Of a DNA stretch of 64,000 bases, positions 13,954 to 23,627 are shown one piece after another. The notes below the pieces were generated by a model. It was not told the DNA's origin and made no database searches. It saw only the letters and a list, made by a program, of their open reading frames with translations. The position numbers and the translations under genes are program-made. Within the stretch, counting starts at the first letter, position 1, and every line of letters begins with the position of its first letter. Source of the stretch: Paraplanobispora takensis (lineage in GTDB: Bacteria > Actinomycetota > Actinomycetes > Streptosporangiales > Streptosporangiaceae); assembly GCF_016863195.1 (NCBI RefSeq), contig NZ_BOOK01000004.1, positions 124,001-188,000 on the forward strand, read 5' to 3'.

Positions 13954-14130
13954 GGCTTCCCGGAGTGGTCGGAACCGGACGCCGAGCCGTACCTCAAGGG
14001 CGTCGGCGAGGCGTTCCGGCACGGGGAGGGTCGGCATGGTGCCACCTGCCTCGAAGCGGGCGACCGCAGGTTGTTTGAGACCCGCACAGCTCGGCGGCTG
14101 CCCGGTGCACGGCTCGTCGAGAAGTACGCC
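13954..14130 (-). pseudogene. Remnant of an XRE-type helix-turn-helix regulator
   Basis: Reading the minus strand from 14082 to 13954 gives AGLKQPAVARFEAGG followed by TMPTLPVPERLADALEVRL and GVRFRPL. This is the recognition helix and following helices of XRE/Cro-type proteins. Upstream the homologous reading jumps to another frame (RAVHRAAAELCG), so the N-terminal half is frameshifted. No intact start or stop fits: the open frame runs on antisense into lhr. Such short HTH genes often pair with a RelE/HigB-type toxin gene, but none remains here. The call rests on motif recognition by eye. Confidence 0.55.
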
Positions 14131-14156
14131 GGCGTCGCGGGCGCGGCCGTACGGGG

Positions 14157-14843
14157 TCAGCGGCCGAGGCCGGCGTCGCGGGCGCGGATGATGGCCTCGG
14201 CGCGGTCGGCGACCTGGAGTTTGGCCAGGACGTTGGACACGTTGTTGCGGACGGTCTTGGGGGCCAGCACCAGGCGTTCGGCGATCGCCCGGTTGGACAG
14301 GCCGGCCGCGATGAGGTCGAGGATCTCCCGCTCTCGCGCGGTCAGCTGCGGGAACGGCTCCTCGGCGGCGGGGCGGAGGCCGGCCAGACGGGCGAAGTAG
14401 GCGGTGACCCGGCCGGCGAGGGCCGGGCCGAAGATCACTTCACCGCTGGCGACGGCGGTGACGGCGCGCAGGATCTCCCCCTGGTCGGCGCCCTTCACCA
14501 GATAGCCCCGGGCACCGGCGAGCATCGCGGCGAAGACGCTCTCGTCGTCGTCGTGCATGGTCAGGGCCAGCACTCCGGTGCCGGGATGGGCCGAGACGAT
14601 TCTCCGCGTCGCCTCGATACCGCCCAGCTTGGGCATCTGCAGGTCCATCACGACGACGTCGGGCCGCAGCCGCCCGGCGAGGACGACGGCCTCCACACCG
14701 TCGGCGGCGGTGGCGACCACGTCGACGGCACCGGTGGAGGCGAGCATCATGCGCAGCCCGTCGCGGTAGACCGGGTGGTCGTCCACCAGGAGGACGCGGG
14801 GATGCGCGGGACCGCCCGGCGGGGAGGAGGGTTCGAAGGCCAT
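14157..14843 (-). CDS. NarL/FixJ-type response regulator
   Basis: A 228-residue two-component regulator. The receiver domain has the acidic pair D21-D22 and the phosphorylation site D67 in VVMDLQMP. Residues ~160-225 are a LuxR-type HTH (LTAREREILDLIAAGLSNRAIAERL). The ATG at 14841-14843 is preceded by AAAGGGA at a good distance. The frame is open back to an ATG at 15059 that overlaps the kinase stop (ATGA). The extra 72 codons are Arg/Gly/Pro-rich and not receiver-like, so I treat them as untranslated leader. The partner is the kinase upstream. Confidence 0.9.
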   Translation of the reverse strand: MAFEPSSPPGGPAHPRVLLVDDHPVYRDGLRMMLASTGAVDVVATAADGVEAVVLAGRLRPDVVVMDLQMPKLGGIEATRRIVSAHPGTGVLALTMHDDDESVFAAMLAGARGYLVKGADQGEILRAVTAVASGEVIFGPALAGRVTAYFARLAGLRPAAEEPFPQLTAREREILDLIAAGLSNRAIAERLVLAPKTVRNNVSNVLAKLQVADRAEAIIRARDAGLGR

Positions 14844-15055
14844 CGGATCCCTTTCGGTACGGACCTCGCGGGCTCCGGCCCGGGGGGCATAGGGTACCCG
14901 CCTGCGGGACGCCCTCCCGGACGCCCTGTCATGGGACATGATCTCGGAACCTCGACGTCCGCCCCCCGGCACGGCTCTCACGGACTCCGGCCCGACGGGT
15001 CGGACGCGCCCGGCCGGGGAGGAGGGGCGGCTTCCCGGCCGCGTTCCGCCGGGCG

Positions 15056-17305
15056 TCATCCCGCGCCCGGGACCCCGCCTGAGGGGACCGAGGTGCGGGC
15101 GGCGGTGCCGTACGGGATGGACGCGTGGACCCGGGTGCCGCCGCCGGGGCGGGGTGCCACCGTGCAGTGCCCGCCCAGTTCCCCGGCGCGTTCACGCATG
15201 GCGACCAGGCCGACGCCGGCGTGGATCACGGGCGGCAGGCCGACTCCGTCGTCGGTGACCTCCACCTCCAGGGCGTCCGGGGTGGCCGACAGCCGGACCT
15301 CGCAGGCGGTGGCCCGGGCGTGGCGGGATACGTTGGCCAGCGCCTCGGTCGCGATCCGGTAGGCGGCGACCTCGACCGCGGCCGGCAGCCCCGGCAGGTC
15401 GCCCCCGGTGCGGACGCTCACCTCCAGGGCGCCGCCGGCGAACCCGGCCGCCCGCCGTTCCACCGCCCCGGCCAGCCCGAACTGGTCCAGCGCCGGAGGG
15501 CGCAGATCGTGCACCAGGCGGCGCACGTCCGCCAGCACGGTGGAGAGGTCCCCGCGCACCTCGGCCAGGGCCGCGTCGGCGGCCGGCAGGTCCCGCCCGG
15601 CCAGGTTGCGGGCCGCCTCGATCTTGAGGGCGGCCCCGGCGAGCAGGGGACCGAGCCCGTCGTGCAGGTCCCGGCGGAGCCTGCGTCGTTCCTCGGCGAT
15701 GCCGGTGACGAGCTGCTCGCGGCTGCGCTGGATCTCCTCGGTGAGCGCGGTGGCCCGGGCGGCCGCGGCGGCCTGGCGCAGGACGTCGGCCAGCAGGCGC
15801 TGGTCGGCGTCGGACAGCCGGGTGCCGGCGCGGGGTGCCAGGGCCAGCCGCCCGATCTGCGTCTCCCGGTAGGCGAAGGGCAGCACCACCACGTCGTCGC
15901 GGGGGGCGCCGTGCTCCACGACGTGCGTGCCCCCGCCGGAGCGGTCCAGCTCGACCCGGACGTACGGCGAGCGGAACGCGGCCGACAGCACCGGGACCAC
16001 CTCGCGCAGCAGCTCGTCCGGGCCGACGGACTCCTCCAGCCGCTCGGCCAGCGCGGAGACCACGTCGTACGGGTCGTCCCTGCCGGTCAGGACCCGGTCG
16101 GTCCAGCGCTGGATGCGCAGCCGCAGCGGCGCGTAGAGCACCCCGACCGCCCCGGCCCCGACCACCGCGGCCACGGGGTCGTCGACCAGCGTACCCGCGC
16201 CCACGAAGACGGCCGTGTCCACGGCGATCACGGCCGCGGCCAGGCCGCCGTACAGGATCGTCCGGCCGAGCAGCAGGTCCACGTCGTAGAGCCGGTGCCG
16301 GGCGACGGCGATGAGGACGGCGAGCGCGACGACGCCCAGGCAGAGCGGCCACAGCACCTTCTGGACGTTCGGCAGGTAGGGCCTGAGGGCGAAGATCGCG
16401 GCGATGATCACGAGGTTGACCAGGGCCGCGAGCAGCATCCAGCGCAGCCGTACGCGCAGTTCGGGGTCGGAGCCGCGGAAGCGGCCGATGAAGGCCGCCA
16501 CCGGGATGGCCACGCTGACCAGCAGGAGTCCCACGATGATCACCCGGGTGGCCTGCCACACCGGGTCCGGCAGCGCGGGGGTGACCGGGTCCAGCCCGAT
16601 CCCGGCCAGGCCCGGGAAGACCGGGTCGCCCTCGGAGATGATCCGCCACGGGATGGTGAACAGGATCAGGATCACCAGCCCGACGCAGCCCAGCGCCACC
16701 GCGGCCGGCAGGCGCCAGCGCGGCGAGGGCAGCCTCCCGTCGGGGAACAGCAGCAACACCAGGGGGACGATCAGGTTCTCCAGGGGGCCGGAGCGCCCGC
16801 CGACGAACAACGCGACCGCGGTGAGCGGCAGGTCGCCGCCGTGGCGCAGGACGGACAGCCCGGCGTAGGCGGCGCAGAATCCGCCGGCGGAGACCACCGC
16901 TCCCCCGCCGAGCAGCAGCCAGGCCATCGGGTGCCGGGGCAGCCGGTGGACGAGCACGGCTCCCATCGCGGCCAGGATGAGCCCGGCGGCCGCCGAGGTC
17001 CACGAAGGCCACGCGATCGGGTCGGGCCGGACCGCCCCGCCGAGCCGCGCGCCCGCCCACAGGCCCCCGGCGGCGACGAGAACGCAGAGCACGGCCAGGA
17101 CGAGGGCCGCCGCCCGGATCAGCCGGTCGGACGGGCCGGTGCCGGGGAGGCGCGGCGCCCCGGCGCCCCGGGCGCCTGCGAAGGCGGAAGACCCGGCGTC
17201 CCGGGCGGCCAAGGAGGCACGAGATCCGGCCGCGGCCTCCGGACCCGGGACGTCGGCGGGGACGTCGGGTCCTGCGGGAGTCCTGGGGTCAGAGTGAGGA
17301 GCCAC
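15056..17305 (-). CDS. Membrane sensor histidine kinase (HisKA_3 type)
   Basis: A 749-residue NarX/DesK-like kinase. A Pro/Ala-rich cytoplasmic leader of ~60 residues is followed by about nine membrane segments (residues ~65-400), then a GAF-like region. The HisKA_3 dimerisation helix has the phospho-accepting His in RRLRRDLHDGLGPLLAG (~549), and an HATPase domain contains DDGVGLPP and the late GLVAMRERAGELGG. It starts at GTG 17305. It is transcribed with the response regulator and is divergent from the small membrane gene at 17.5 kb, a plausible target. The signal sensed is unknown. Confidence 0.92.
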   Translation of the reverse strand: MAPHSDPRTPAGPDVPADVPGPEAAAGSRASLAARDAGSSAFAGARGAGAPRLPGTGPSDRLIRAAALVLAVLCVLVAAGGLWAGARLGGAVRPDPIAWPSWTSAAAGLILAAMGAVLVHRLPRHPMAWLLLGGGAVVSAGGFCAAYAGLSVLRHGGDLPLTAVALFVGGRSGPLENLIVPLVLLLFPDGRLPSPRWRLPAAVALGCVGLVILILFTIPWRIISEGDPVFPGLAGIGLDPVTPALPDPVWQATRVIIVGLLLVSVAIPVAAFIGRFRGSDPELRVRLRWMLLAALVNLVIIAAIFALRPYLPNVQKVLWPLCLGVVALAVLIAVARHRLYDVDLLLGRTILYGGLAAAVIAVDTAVFVGAGTLVDDPVAAVVGAGAVGVLYAPLRLRIQRWTDRVLTGRDDPYDVVSALAERLEESVGPDELLREVVPVLSAAFRSPYVRVELDRSGGGTHVVEHGAPRDDVVVLPFAYRETQIGRLALAPRAGTRLSDADQRLLADVLRQAAAAARATALTEEIQRSREQLVTGIAEERRRLRRDLHDGLGPLLAGAALKIEAARNLAGRDLPAADAALAEVRGDLSTVLADVRRLVHDLRPPALDQFGLAGAVERRAAGFAGGALEVSVRTGGDLPGLPAAVEVAAYRIATEALANVSRHARATACEVRLSATPDALEVEVTDDGVGLPPVIHAGVGLVAMRERAGELGGHCTVAPRPGGGTRVHASIPYGTAARTSVPSGGVPGAG

Positions 17306-17527
17306 GTCCGAATTGTCCCATTGCGGGTGTCCCGTCCTCCCGGGCCCGCCGTCCCTGGTGGGGCGGGACGCCCGTCCCGCAGACCGGAGATCGCCGCCCC
17401 GGCCGAGGACGGGCCGATCCGGGACGGCGACGGCCGCGCGCTCCCTGGCCGCCCGGGACGGGGCGCGCCGACGCTGGTCTCCTCCGGGCGGCAGGCGTCA
17501 CGGAGATCGACCACGAAGGGGACCGGC

Positions 17528-18145
17528 ATGGAAGAACTCACCACGCAACGGCTGCTGTCCCGGGTACGGCTCGCCGGGGTGGCGCTGTCCGTCGGAGGGG
17601 TCGCCTGGGCGGCGGGGACGATCGTCGCGGGCGAGGACATCCAGACGCACATCGATCACTTCGGGACCGTCACCGGAATCCTCTATCTGCTGGGCGTCGC
17701 CGCGCTCGCCTGGACGATCATGGCGACCGGGGCCGCCGCCGGAGGCCGGGTGATCCCGATCGCGCAGCTCGTCCTGCTGGCGGGGGCGCTGGTCTACAGC
17801 TTCGCCTCCTTCGGCTACCGCCTCCACGACGACATGCCGGGCTGGCTCGTCGTGGCGGACGTGTGCTGGCCGCTGGCCAACCTGTGCACCCTGGTCATGG
17901 GGATCGCCGTGGCCGTGGCGGGCCGGTGGCGCGGCCTGCTGCGCTGGTACCCGCTGGTGTGCGGGGCCTGGCTGCTCGTCATGATCCCGGTGAAGAACAC
18001 GATCGGGATGGGGGTGGGCGTCTACGTGAGCGCCGCCTGGATGCTGGGCTCCTACGCCGTGCTGGGGCTGCTGCTGGCGCTGCGCCCGGCCGCCGCCCTG
18101 TCCCCGCGCGGGGCGGCGGCCGAGGTCGTCACCTCCGGAGCATGA
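17528..18145 (+). CDS. Small polytopic membrane protein of unknown function
   Basis: A 205-residue protein with about six hydrophobic segments and short loops. ATG 17528 has AAGGGG 6 bp upstream. I recognise no specific family. Its promoter faces that of the histidine kinase 222 bp away, which suggests control by that two-component system. Its 3' end overlaps the convergent NRPS-MFS gene by 17 bp. Confidence 0.75.
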   Translation: MEELTTQRLLSRVRLAGVALSVGGVAWAAGTIVAGEDIQTHIDHFGTVTGILYLLGVAALAWTIMATGAAAGGRVIPIAQLVLLAGALVYSFASFGYRLHDDMPGWLVVADVCWPLANLCTLVMGIAVAVAGRWRGLLRWYPLVCGAWLLVMIPVKNTIGMGVGVYVSAAWMLGSYAVLGLLLALRPAAALSPRGAAAEVVTSGA

Positions 18146-21100
18146 TCACCTTCGCGACGGGTTCCGGATCCTCCGAGTCGGCGCGTTCCCGTACGGCCTG
18201 CAGACCGACCAGGTCGTCCGGGACGGCGTCCGGCATCTCCGCGTCGAAGCGGGACAGGGTCCGGGTCCGCATCGCGACCAGCGCGACGACCGCGATCGCG
18301 ACCGCGAACAGCACGTACATCAGACCGACGCCGCGTCCCTCGCCGACGCCGATCACCGCGCCGACGGTGCCGGCCAGCGGCCCGCCGGGCAGCAGCAGCG
18401 GCTCGAACAGCGCGCTGCCGTACGGCGCGACCAGCCCGAAGCCGACCGGCAGCGCGGACAGGGCGATGAGCTGGTTCAGCGCCATGACCCGGCCGTGGAA
18501 GCGCTGCGGCACCTTGACCTGCACGATCGTGGCGTAGACGCCGTTGAGCACGGCCAGCCAGAACGACATGCCGAACGCGCCCACCGCGATCACCGCCAGG
18601 TCCTCCCGCACCCCGGTGACCAGGCAGAAGACGGAGAGCGCCAGGGTGGTCAGCAGCACGCCGCGCATCCGCAGGCGGCGCGGGCCGCCCCAGACGGTGA
18701 TCACCAGACCGCCGAGGAAGACGCCCAGGCCGCCGAAGAACGAGACGCGGCCCACGTCCGCCAGGGTGGTGAAGCCCAGCACGAGCGGCGAGATGAGCAG
18801 GAACAGCGGGGACAGGAAGACGTTCAGCACCAGGAAGAAGATCAGCATGGCGCGGAACCACCGGTTGCCCCAGGAGAACTTCCAGCCCTCGACCATCTCT
18901 GCGACCAGCGACTCCCGGCGCCTGGCGGCCATCGTCTTGGGGAAGCGGACCATGAGCAGGACCGTGATCGCGAACACGTAGGAGGCGACGTCCAGGATGA
19001 GGATGCCCTCCAGGCCGATGACCGCCATCAGGCCGACGGCGGCCAGCGGGACGACGAGCTGCGCCGTCCCGGTGACCATCTGGACCACGCCGTTGGCGTG
19101 CCCGAGGAAGCGCTTGGGGACCAGCTGCGGGATCGCGGAGTTGTAGGCCAGGCGCTGGAAGGTCAGCGAGACCGAGAGCACGACCAGCAGCGGATAGATG
19201 TGCCACACCTGCAGGTTGCCCGTCCACAGCAGGACGCCGAGGGCGAGCTGGGTGCCGAAGGCGCCGACGTCCCCGGCCAGCATGACGCGGCGCCGGTCGT
19301 AGCGGTCGACCAGCGCTCCGGCCAGCGGGGAGACCAGCAGGCCGGGCAGCAGCGCCAGGACCGAGAACAGCGCGAAGTTCGCGAGCGACCCGGTGGTGAC
19401 GTAGATCCACAGCGGGACCGCGAACTCGGTGAGCGACGACCCGATGATCGACACCAGCTGCCCGGCGGCCACCGCCCCGAAGCGCTTCATGCTCGGCGCC
19501 GGCCCGCCGGAGGCATCCGTGGGGGCCGGAGGGCCCGGAGCGTCCGGGTCCTCCGCGGGATCCACTCCGCCCGCGGGCCGGTGGGAGACGCCCTCCAGCC
19601 ACCAGGTCGACCGCTCCGTACGGCGCAGCGGGCCGGTCTCGCCGGAGGCGACGGCGTGATGCGTGCCGGTGACGATGCCGGCCAGTTCCGCGGCCCGGTA
19701 CTTCAGGAAGAAGTGCCCCGCCTCGTCCAGGACGACCAGAGACGCGGAGCCGGTCAGCAGGTGCCACTCGCGGTAGCGCTCCTGGTAGAACTCCGTCGCC
19801 GGGTCGCGCTCGCCCACGACCGAGACGATCGGCGCCCGGAGCGGCTCGACCCCCTCGGCCAGCAGCCGGGTGAAGTAGCGCTCGGTCTCCCGGGTGCCCT
19901 CCCGCCGGTTCTCGATCATCATCGTGAGCTCCTCGCGGCTGAGCTCGTCGATGTCGAGCCCGGCGGCGCGCAGCGCGTTGGCCCACGCCTGGTCGCCGCG
20001 GAAGCGGTCGAGCAGGTCGGCGACCCTCCCCAGCAGGGAGGACGGCCGGGCGAAGGGGAAGATCCCGCCGAGGTAGACGGCCTCGACTGGCCGTCCGGCG
20101 GCCTCCAGGCGGCGCGCGATCTCCACGGTGAGCATGACGCCCAGCCCGCAGTGGCCGTACAGCACGACCGGGCCGTGGACGCCGGCCAGGATCTCCGCCG
20201 CGCAGCCCTCGGCGACCTCGGCGACCGGCCGGGTCTCCTCGGACAGGCCCAGCTCCTGGCCGGGGACGGCCACCGCGTGCAGCGCCCAGTCCCCGGGGAG
20301 CTCGTCGGCCAGCGGCTGGTAGATGGCCGCGCTGCCGCCGTTGTACGGCACGCAGACCAGGGTCCCGGTCAGGGTCCCGGAGGTCCGGGGCGGGGTGAGG
20401 CGGTGCAGGAGCGGGCGCGGCCCGTCGGCGGCGGTCTCGGCGAGCCGGGCCAGCTCGCGGACGGTGCGGTGCTTGAACAGGTCGAGGATGCTGACCTGGC
20501 GCCCGCCCGCGGGGATGATCCTCCGCAGGCGGGCGACCACCTGTGCGGCGAGCAGCGAATGTCCGCCCAGGTCGAAGAAGTCGTCCAGCACGCCGACCCG
20601 GGCCAGCCCGAGCACCTCGGCCCACACCTGCGCGACGCCCTCTTCCAGGGGCGTCTCGGGCGGTGCGAACCCGGCGTCGTCGGGGCGCTCGTCACCGGGC
20701 TCGGGGAGCCGGGCGCGGTCGACCTTGCCGTGCGACTTCAGGGGCAGCTCGTCCAGCCAGACGAACCGCCCCGGGATCATGTACTCGGGCAGCCGGTCGG
20801 CGAGCCGGGCGCGCAGCTCGCCCACCGGGACGCGCTCGCCGACGAGATAGCCGACCAGCCGGTCGCCGCGCAGCTCCACGACGGCCTGTGCGACCCCCTC
20901 CTGGTCGACCAGGACCGACTCGATCTCCGGCAGCTCCACCCGGTAGCCGCGGACCTTGACCTGCAGGTCGCGGCGGCCCAGGAAGGACAGCTCCCCGGTG
21001 GGCAGCCAGCGGCCGAGGTCGCCGGTGCGGTACATGCGGGAGCCGGGCGCGCCGTACGGGTCGGGCAGGAAGCGGTCGGCGGTCAGGCCGGGCTGCCCGA

Positions 21101-23627
21101 GATAGCCGCGGGCCAGGCGGTCGCCGCCGATGTGGATCTCGCCGATCATGCCGGGCGGCACCAGGCGCAGGTGCTCGTCCAGCACGTACAGCCGGACGCC
21201 GGGCAGCGGCCCGCCGACCGGCAGGGTCAGCGCGGTCTCCGGCGCGGAGGTGACGGCGTGGGTGGCCACGCCGACCGTGGCCTCGGTGGGCCCGTAGTGG
21301 TTGGCCACGCTCGTGTGCCCGGCCAGCTCCCTGGCCCACGACCAGGTGGAGGCCTCGCCGCCGAGGATGAGCAGCTTGCGCGGGAGCAGCTCACGGGGGT
21401 CCGCGGCGGCGAGGAGCGAGGCGAGGTGCGACGGCGTCATCTTCAGGTAGTCGGTACGGCCCAGCGGCCCGGCGAGGTCCTCGACCGGGGCCTGCGGGTC
21501 GAGCAGGTGCAGCTCGCCCCCGGTGAGCAGCGACAGATAGAAGATCGTCACGCCGAAGTCGAAGGAGAGCGACTGCAGCAGGGTGAAGACCGAGCCCGGC
21601 TCGACGGCGAAGCGCTCGCGGACCCCGGCCAGATAGTTCAGCACCTGCCGGTGCTGCACGCCGACGCCCTTGGGCCGCCCGGTCGTGCCGGAGGTGTAGA
21701 TCACATACGCCAGGTGCTCGGGGGTGGTGCCGGGGTCGGTGAACCCGGTCTCCTCCAGCGGCTCGGTGTCCAGGCAGATCACCGGGCAGCCGTCCGGGAC
21801 GAGGTCCCGCCGGCCGGAGGTGGTCAGGACGGCGACGGCCCCGGAGTCCTGCAGCATGTACGCCAGCCGGTCGCGCGGCTGCTTGGGGTCGAGCGGGACG
21901 TAGGCGCCGCCCGCGGCCAGCACGCCGAGGACGGCCGCGGCCAGGTCGGTGGAGCGGTCGAGCAGGACGCCGACCCGGACGTCCGGGCCGACGCCGTGCC
22001 CGCCGCGCAGCAGCGCGGCGATCGCCTTCGTCCGGCGGTCCAGCCCGGCATAGGTCAGCCGGGCCGGGGCCCCTGCCGGGGCCGGCTCGCAGACCACGGC
22101 GGTCGCGTCCGGGGTCAGCGCGGCCTGGGCGGTCACGATGTCGCCGAGCAGGCGGTGGCCGGTCGGCCGCGGGTCGGCGGCCGAGCCGAGACGCAGCACG
22201 AGGTCCCGCTCGTCGCCGGAGAGGATCGACAACCGCCCGACAGGGGTGTCCGGGGCGGCGACGACGGAGCGCAGCAGCGTCTCGAACCGGGCCGCCAGCA
22301 GCTCCACGGTCTCCCGGTCGAACAGCTCGGTGTTGTAGGTGAAGTGCCCGGTCAGCCCCTCGGGGGTCTCGAACAGGTACAGCGCCAGGTCGTGTCGGGT
22401 GGTCCCGACCGGCGGGGGGACATAGGTCAGCCGGGGGTCGTCCCCGCCGTCGGCGTAGTTCTGCAGGACGAAGGCGACCTGGGCCAGCGGGGCCCGGCTG
22501 ACGTCGCGCACCACGTTCAGCTCGGTGACCAGGCGGTCGAACGGCAGCTCCTGGTGGGCGTAGGCGTCCAGCGCGCTCTCCCGCACCCGCTCCAGGAACG
22601 CGGTGAACGGCGGGTCGCCGTCCAGGTCCGCCCGGAGCACCAGCGTGTTGACGAACATGCCGACGACGTTCTCCAGCTCGGGCAGGCCGCGCCCGGCCAC
22701 CGGGGAGCCGACCCCGAAGTCCGTCTGTCCCGAATAGCGCGCCAGCAGCACCTGGTAGGCCGCCAGCAGCGTCATGTACGGCGTGGCGTTCACGCCGCGG
22801 CCCAGCTCGGTGAGCCGCCGGGTGAGATCGGCGTCGATGCGGACGGGGAGCGCGGCGCCGTCGTAGCCCTGCTCGGCCGGGCGCGGCCGGTCGGCGGGCA
22901 GCTCGATCGCGGGCAGCCCGGCCAGCCGGTCGCGCCAGTGGTCGATCTCGCGGCGCAGGTCGCGCCCGCGCTGCCAGATCGCGTAGTCGCCGTAGCCGAT
23001 CGGCGGGGGCGGCGGGGTCTCGCCGTCGTACAGGGCGAGCAGTTCCCGGAAGACGATGTCGTAGGACCAGCCGTCGACGACGGCGTGGTGGGCGGCCACC
23101 AGCAGCATGTGGTCCTCGGGCGCGATCCTGGCCAGGACGGCGCGCAGCAGCGGGCCGCGCTCCAGGTCGAACGGTACGGCCAGCTCCGCCTCGAACAGCT
23201 CCAGCGCCGCGTCCGGGTCCGCCACCTCGGCGACGTCGAGGCGGACCGGTCCGGGCTCGTCGAGGACCAGCTCCGCGGTGCCGTCCTCGGTGGTCGGGAA
23301 CCGCATCCGCAGCGCCTCGTGGCGGGCGGCGACCCCCGCGAGGGCGCGGCGCAGGGCGTCCTCGTCGAGCGGGCAGCGCAGCCGGACGACGGCGGGGACG
23401 GTGTAGGCGGTCATGCCCGGCCGGTACTGCTCCAGGAACCACAGGCGCTCCTGGGCGTGGGAGAGCGGCGGGACGGTGCCGGGCGGGCGGGGCGTGATCG
23501 CCCGGGTCTCCTCCCGGCGCCGCAGCCGCCGGGCGAGCAGCGCCCGCTTGGCCTCCGACAGGTCCGCGACCGGTGCGGTCGCGGCCGGCGGTTCCCCGGG
23601 CGCGGGCGGTGTCGTGGTCTCGGTCAC
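18129..23627 (-). CDS. NRPS module with thioesterase fused to an MFS exporter (C-A-PCP-TE-MFS)
   Basis: One uninterrupted 1832-residue frame. The condensation domain has the active HHAVVDG (~182). The adenylation domain has YTSGTTGRPKG (~646) and NHYGPTEA (~779). Aligned by eye to GrsA, its pocket residues read D-F-T-K-I-G-H-V-G-K, close to the published aspartate code DLTKVGHIGK. The carrier site is DLGGHSL (~1019). The thioesterase has GHCGLG (~1159), with Cys where Ser is usual, and a later His in DEAGHFF. After a Pro/Ala-rich linker, residues ~1380-1800 are a 10-12-helix MFS permease with a DRYDRRR loop. It starts at GTG 23627, overlapping the E2 stop by 4 bp, and is last in its operon. 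Likely role: Asp incorporation, release and export. Confidence 0.93.
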   Translation of the reverse strand: MTETTTPPAPGEPPAATAPVADLSEAKRALLARRLRRREETRAITPRPPGTVPPLSHAQERLWFLEQYRPGMTAYTVPAVVRLRCPLDEDALRRALAGVAARHEALRMRFPTTEDGTAELVLDEPGPVRLDVAEVADPDAALELFEAELAVPFDLERGPLLRAVLARIAPEDHMLLVAAHHAVVDGWSYDIVFRELLALYDGETPPPPPIGYGDYAIWQRGRDLRREIDHWRDRLAGLPAIELPADRPRPAEQGYDGAALPVRIDADLTRRLTELGRGVNATPYMTLLAAYQVLLARYSGQTDFGVGSPVAGRGLPELENVVGMFVNTLVLRADLDGDPPFTAFLERVRESALDAYAHQELPFDRLVTELNVVRDVSRAPLAQVAFVLQNYADGGDDPRLTYVPPPVGTTRHDLALYLFETPEGLTGHFTYNTELFDRETVELLAARFETLLRSVVAAPDTPVGRLSILSGDERDLVLRLGSAADPRPTGHRLLGDIVTAQAALTPDATAVVCEPAPAGAPARLTYAGLDRRTKAIAALLRGGHGVGPDVRVGVLLDRSTDLAAAVLGVLAAGGAYVPLDPKQPRDRLAYMLQDSGAVAVLTTSGRRDLVPDGCPVICLDTEPLEETGFTDPGTTPEHLAYVIYTSGTTGRPKGVGVQHRQVLNYLAGVRERFAVEPGSVFTLLQSLSFDFGVTIFYLSLLTGGELHLLDPQAPVEDLAGPLGRTDYLKMTPSHLASLLAAADPRELLPRKLLILGGEASTWSWARELAGHTSVANHYGPTEATVGVATHAVTSAPETALTLPVGGPLPGVRLYVLDEHLRLVPPGMIGEIHIGGDRLARGYLGQPGLTADRFLPDPYGAPGSRMYRTGDLGRWLPTGELSFLGRRDLQVKVRGYRVELPEIESVLVDQEGVAQAVVELRGDRLVGYLVGERVPVGELRARLADRLPEYMIPGRFVWLDELPLKSHGKVDRARLPEPGDERPDDAGFAPPETPLEEGVAQVWAEVLGLARVGVLDDFFDLGGHSLLAAQVVARLRRIIPAGGRQVSILDLFKHRTVRELARLAETAADGPRPLLHRLTPPRTSGTLTGTLVCVPYNGGSAAIYQPLADELPGDWALHAVAVPGQELGLSEETRPVAEVAEGCAAEILAGVHGPVVLYGHCGLGVMLTVEIARRLEAAGRPVEAVYLGGIFPFARPSSLLGRVADLLDRFRGDQAWANALRAAGLDIDELSREELTMMIENRREGTRETERYFTRLLAEGVEPLRAPIVSVVGERDPATEFYQERYREWHLLTGSASLVVLDEAGHFFLKYRAAELAGIVTGTHHAVASGETGPLRRTERSTWWLEGVSHRPAGGVDPAEDPDAPGPPAPTDASGGPAPSMKRFGAVAAGQLVSIIGSSLTEFAVPLWIYVTTGSLANFALFSVLALLPGLLVSPLAGALVDRYDRRRVMLAGDVGAFGTQLALGVLLWTGNLQVWHIYPLLVVLSVSLTFQRLAYNSAIPQLVPKRFLGHANGVVQMVTGTAQLVVPLAAVGLMAVIGLEGILILDVASYVFAITVLLMVRFPKTMAARRRESLVAEMVEGWKFSWGNRWFRAMLIFFLVLNVFLSPLFLLISPLVLGFTTLADVGRVSFFGGLGVFLGGLVITVWGGPRRLRMRGVLLTTLALSVFCLVTGVREDLAVIAVGAFGMSFWLAVLNGVYATIVQVKVPQRFHGRVMALNQLIALSALPVGFGLVAPYGSALFEPLLLPGGPLAGTVGAVIGVGEGRGVGLMYVLFAVAIAVVALVAMRTRTLSRFDAEMPDAVPDDLVGLQAVRERADSEDPEPVAKVIMLRR

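Noticed and set aside
14844-15059. 72-residue N-terminal extension of the response regulator, coupled to the kinase by ATGA
   Set aside because: The extra residues are not receiver-like and a good AAAGGGA site precedes the inner ATG at 14843; left as a possible leader.
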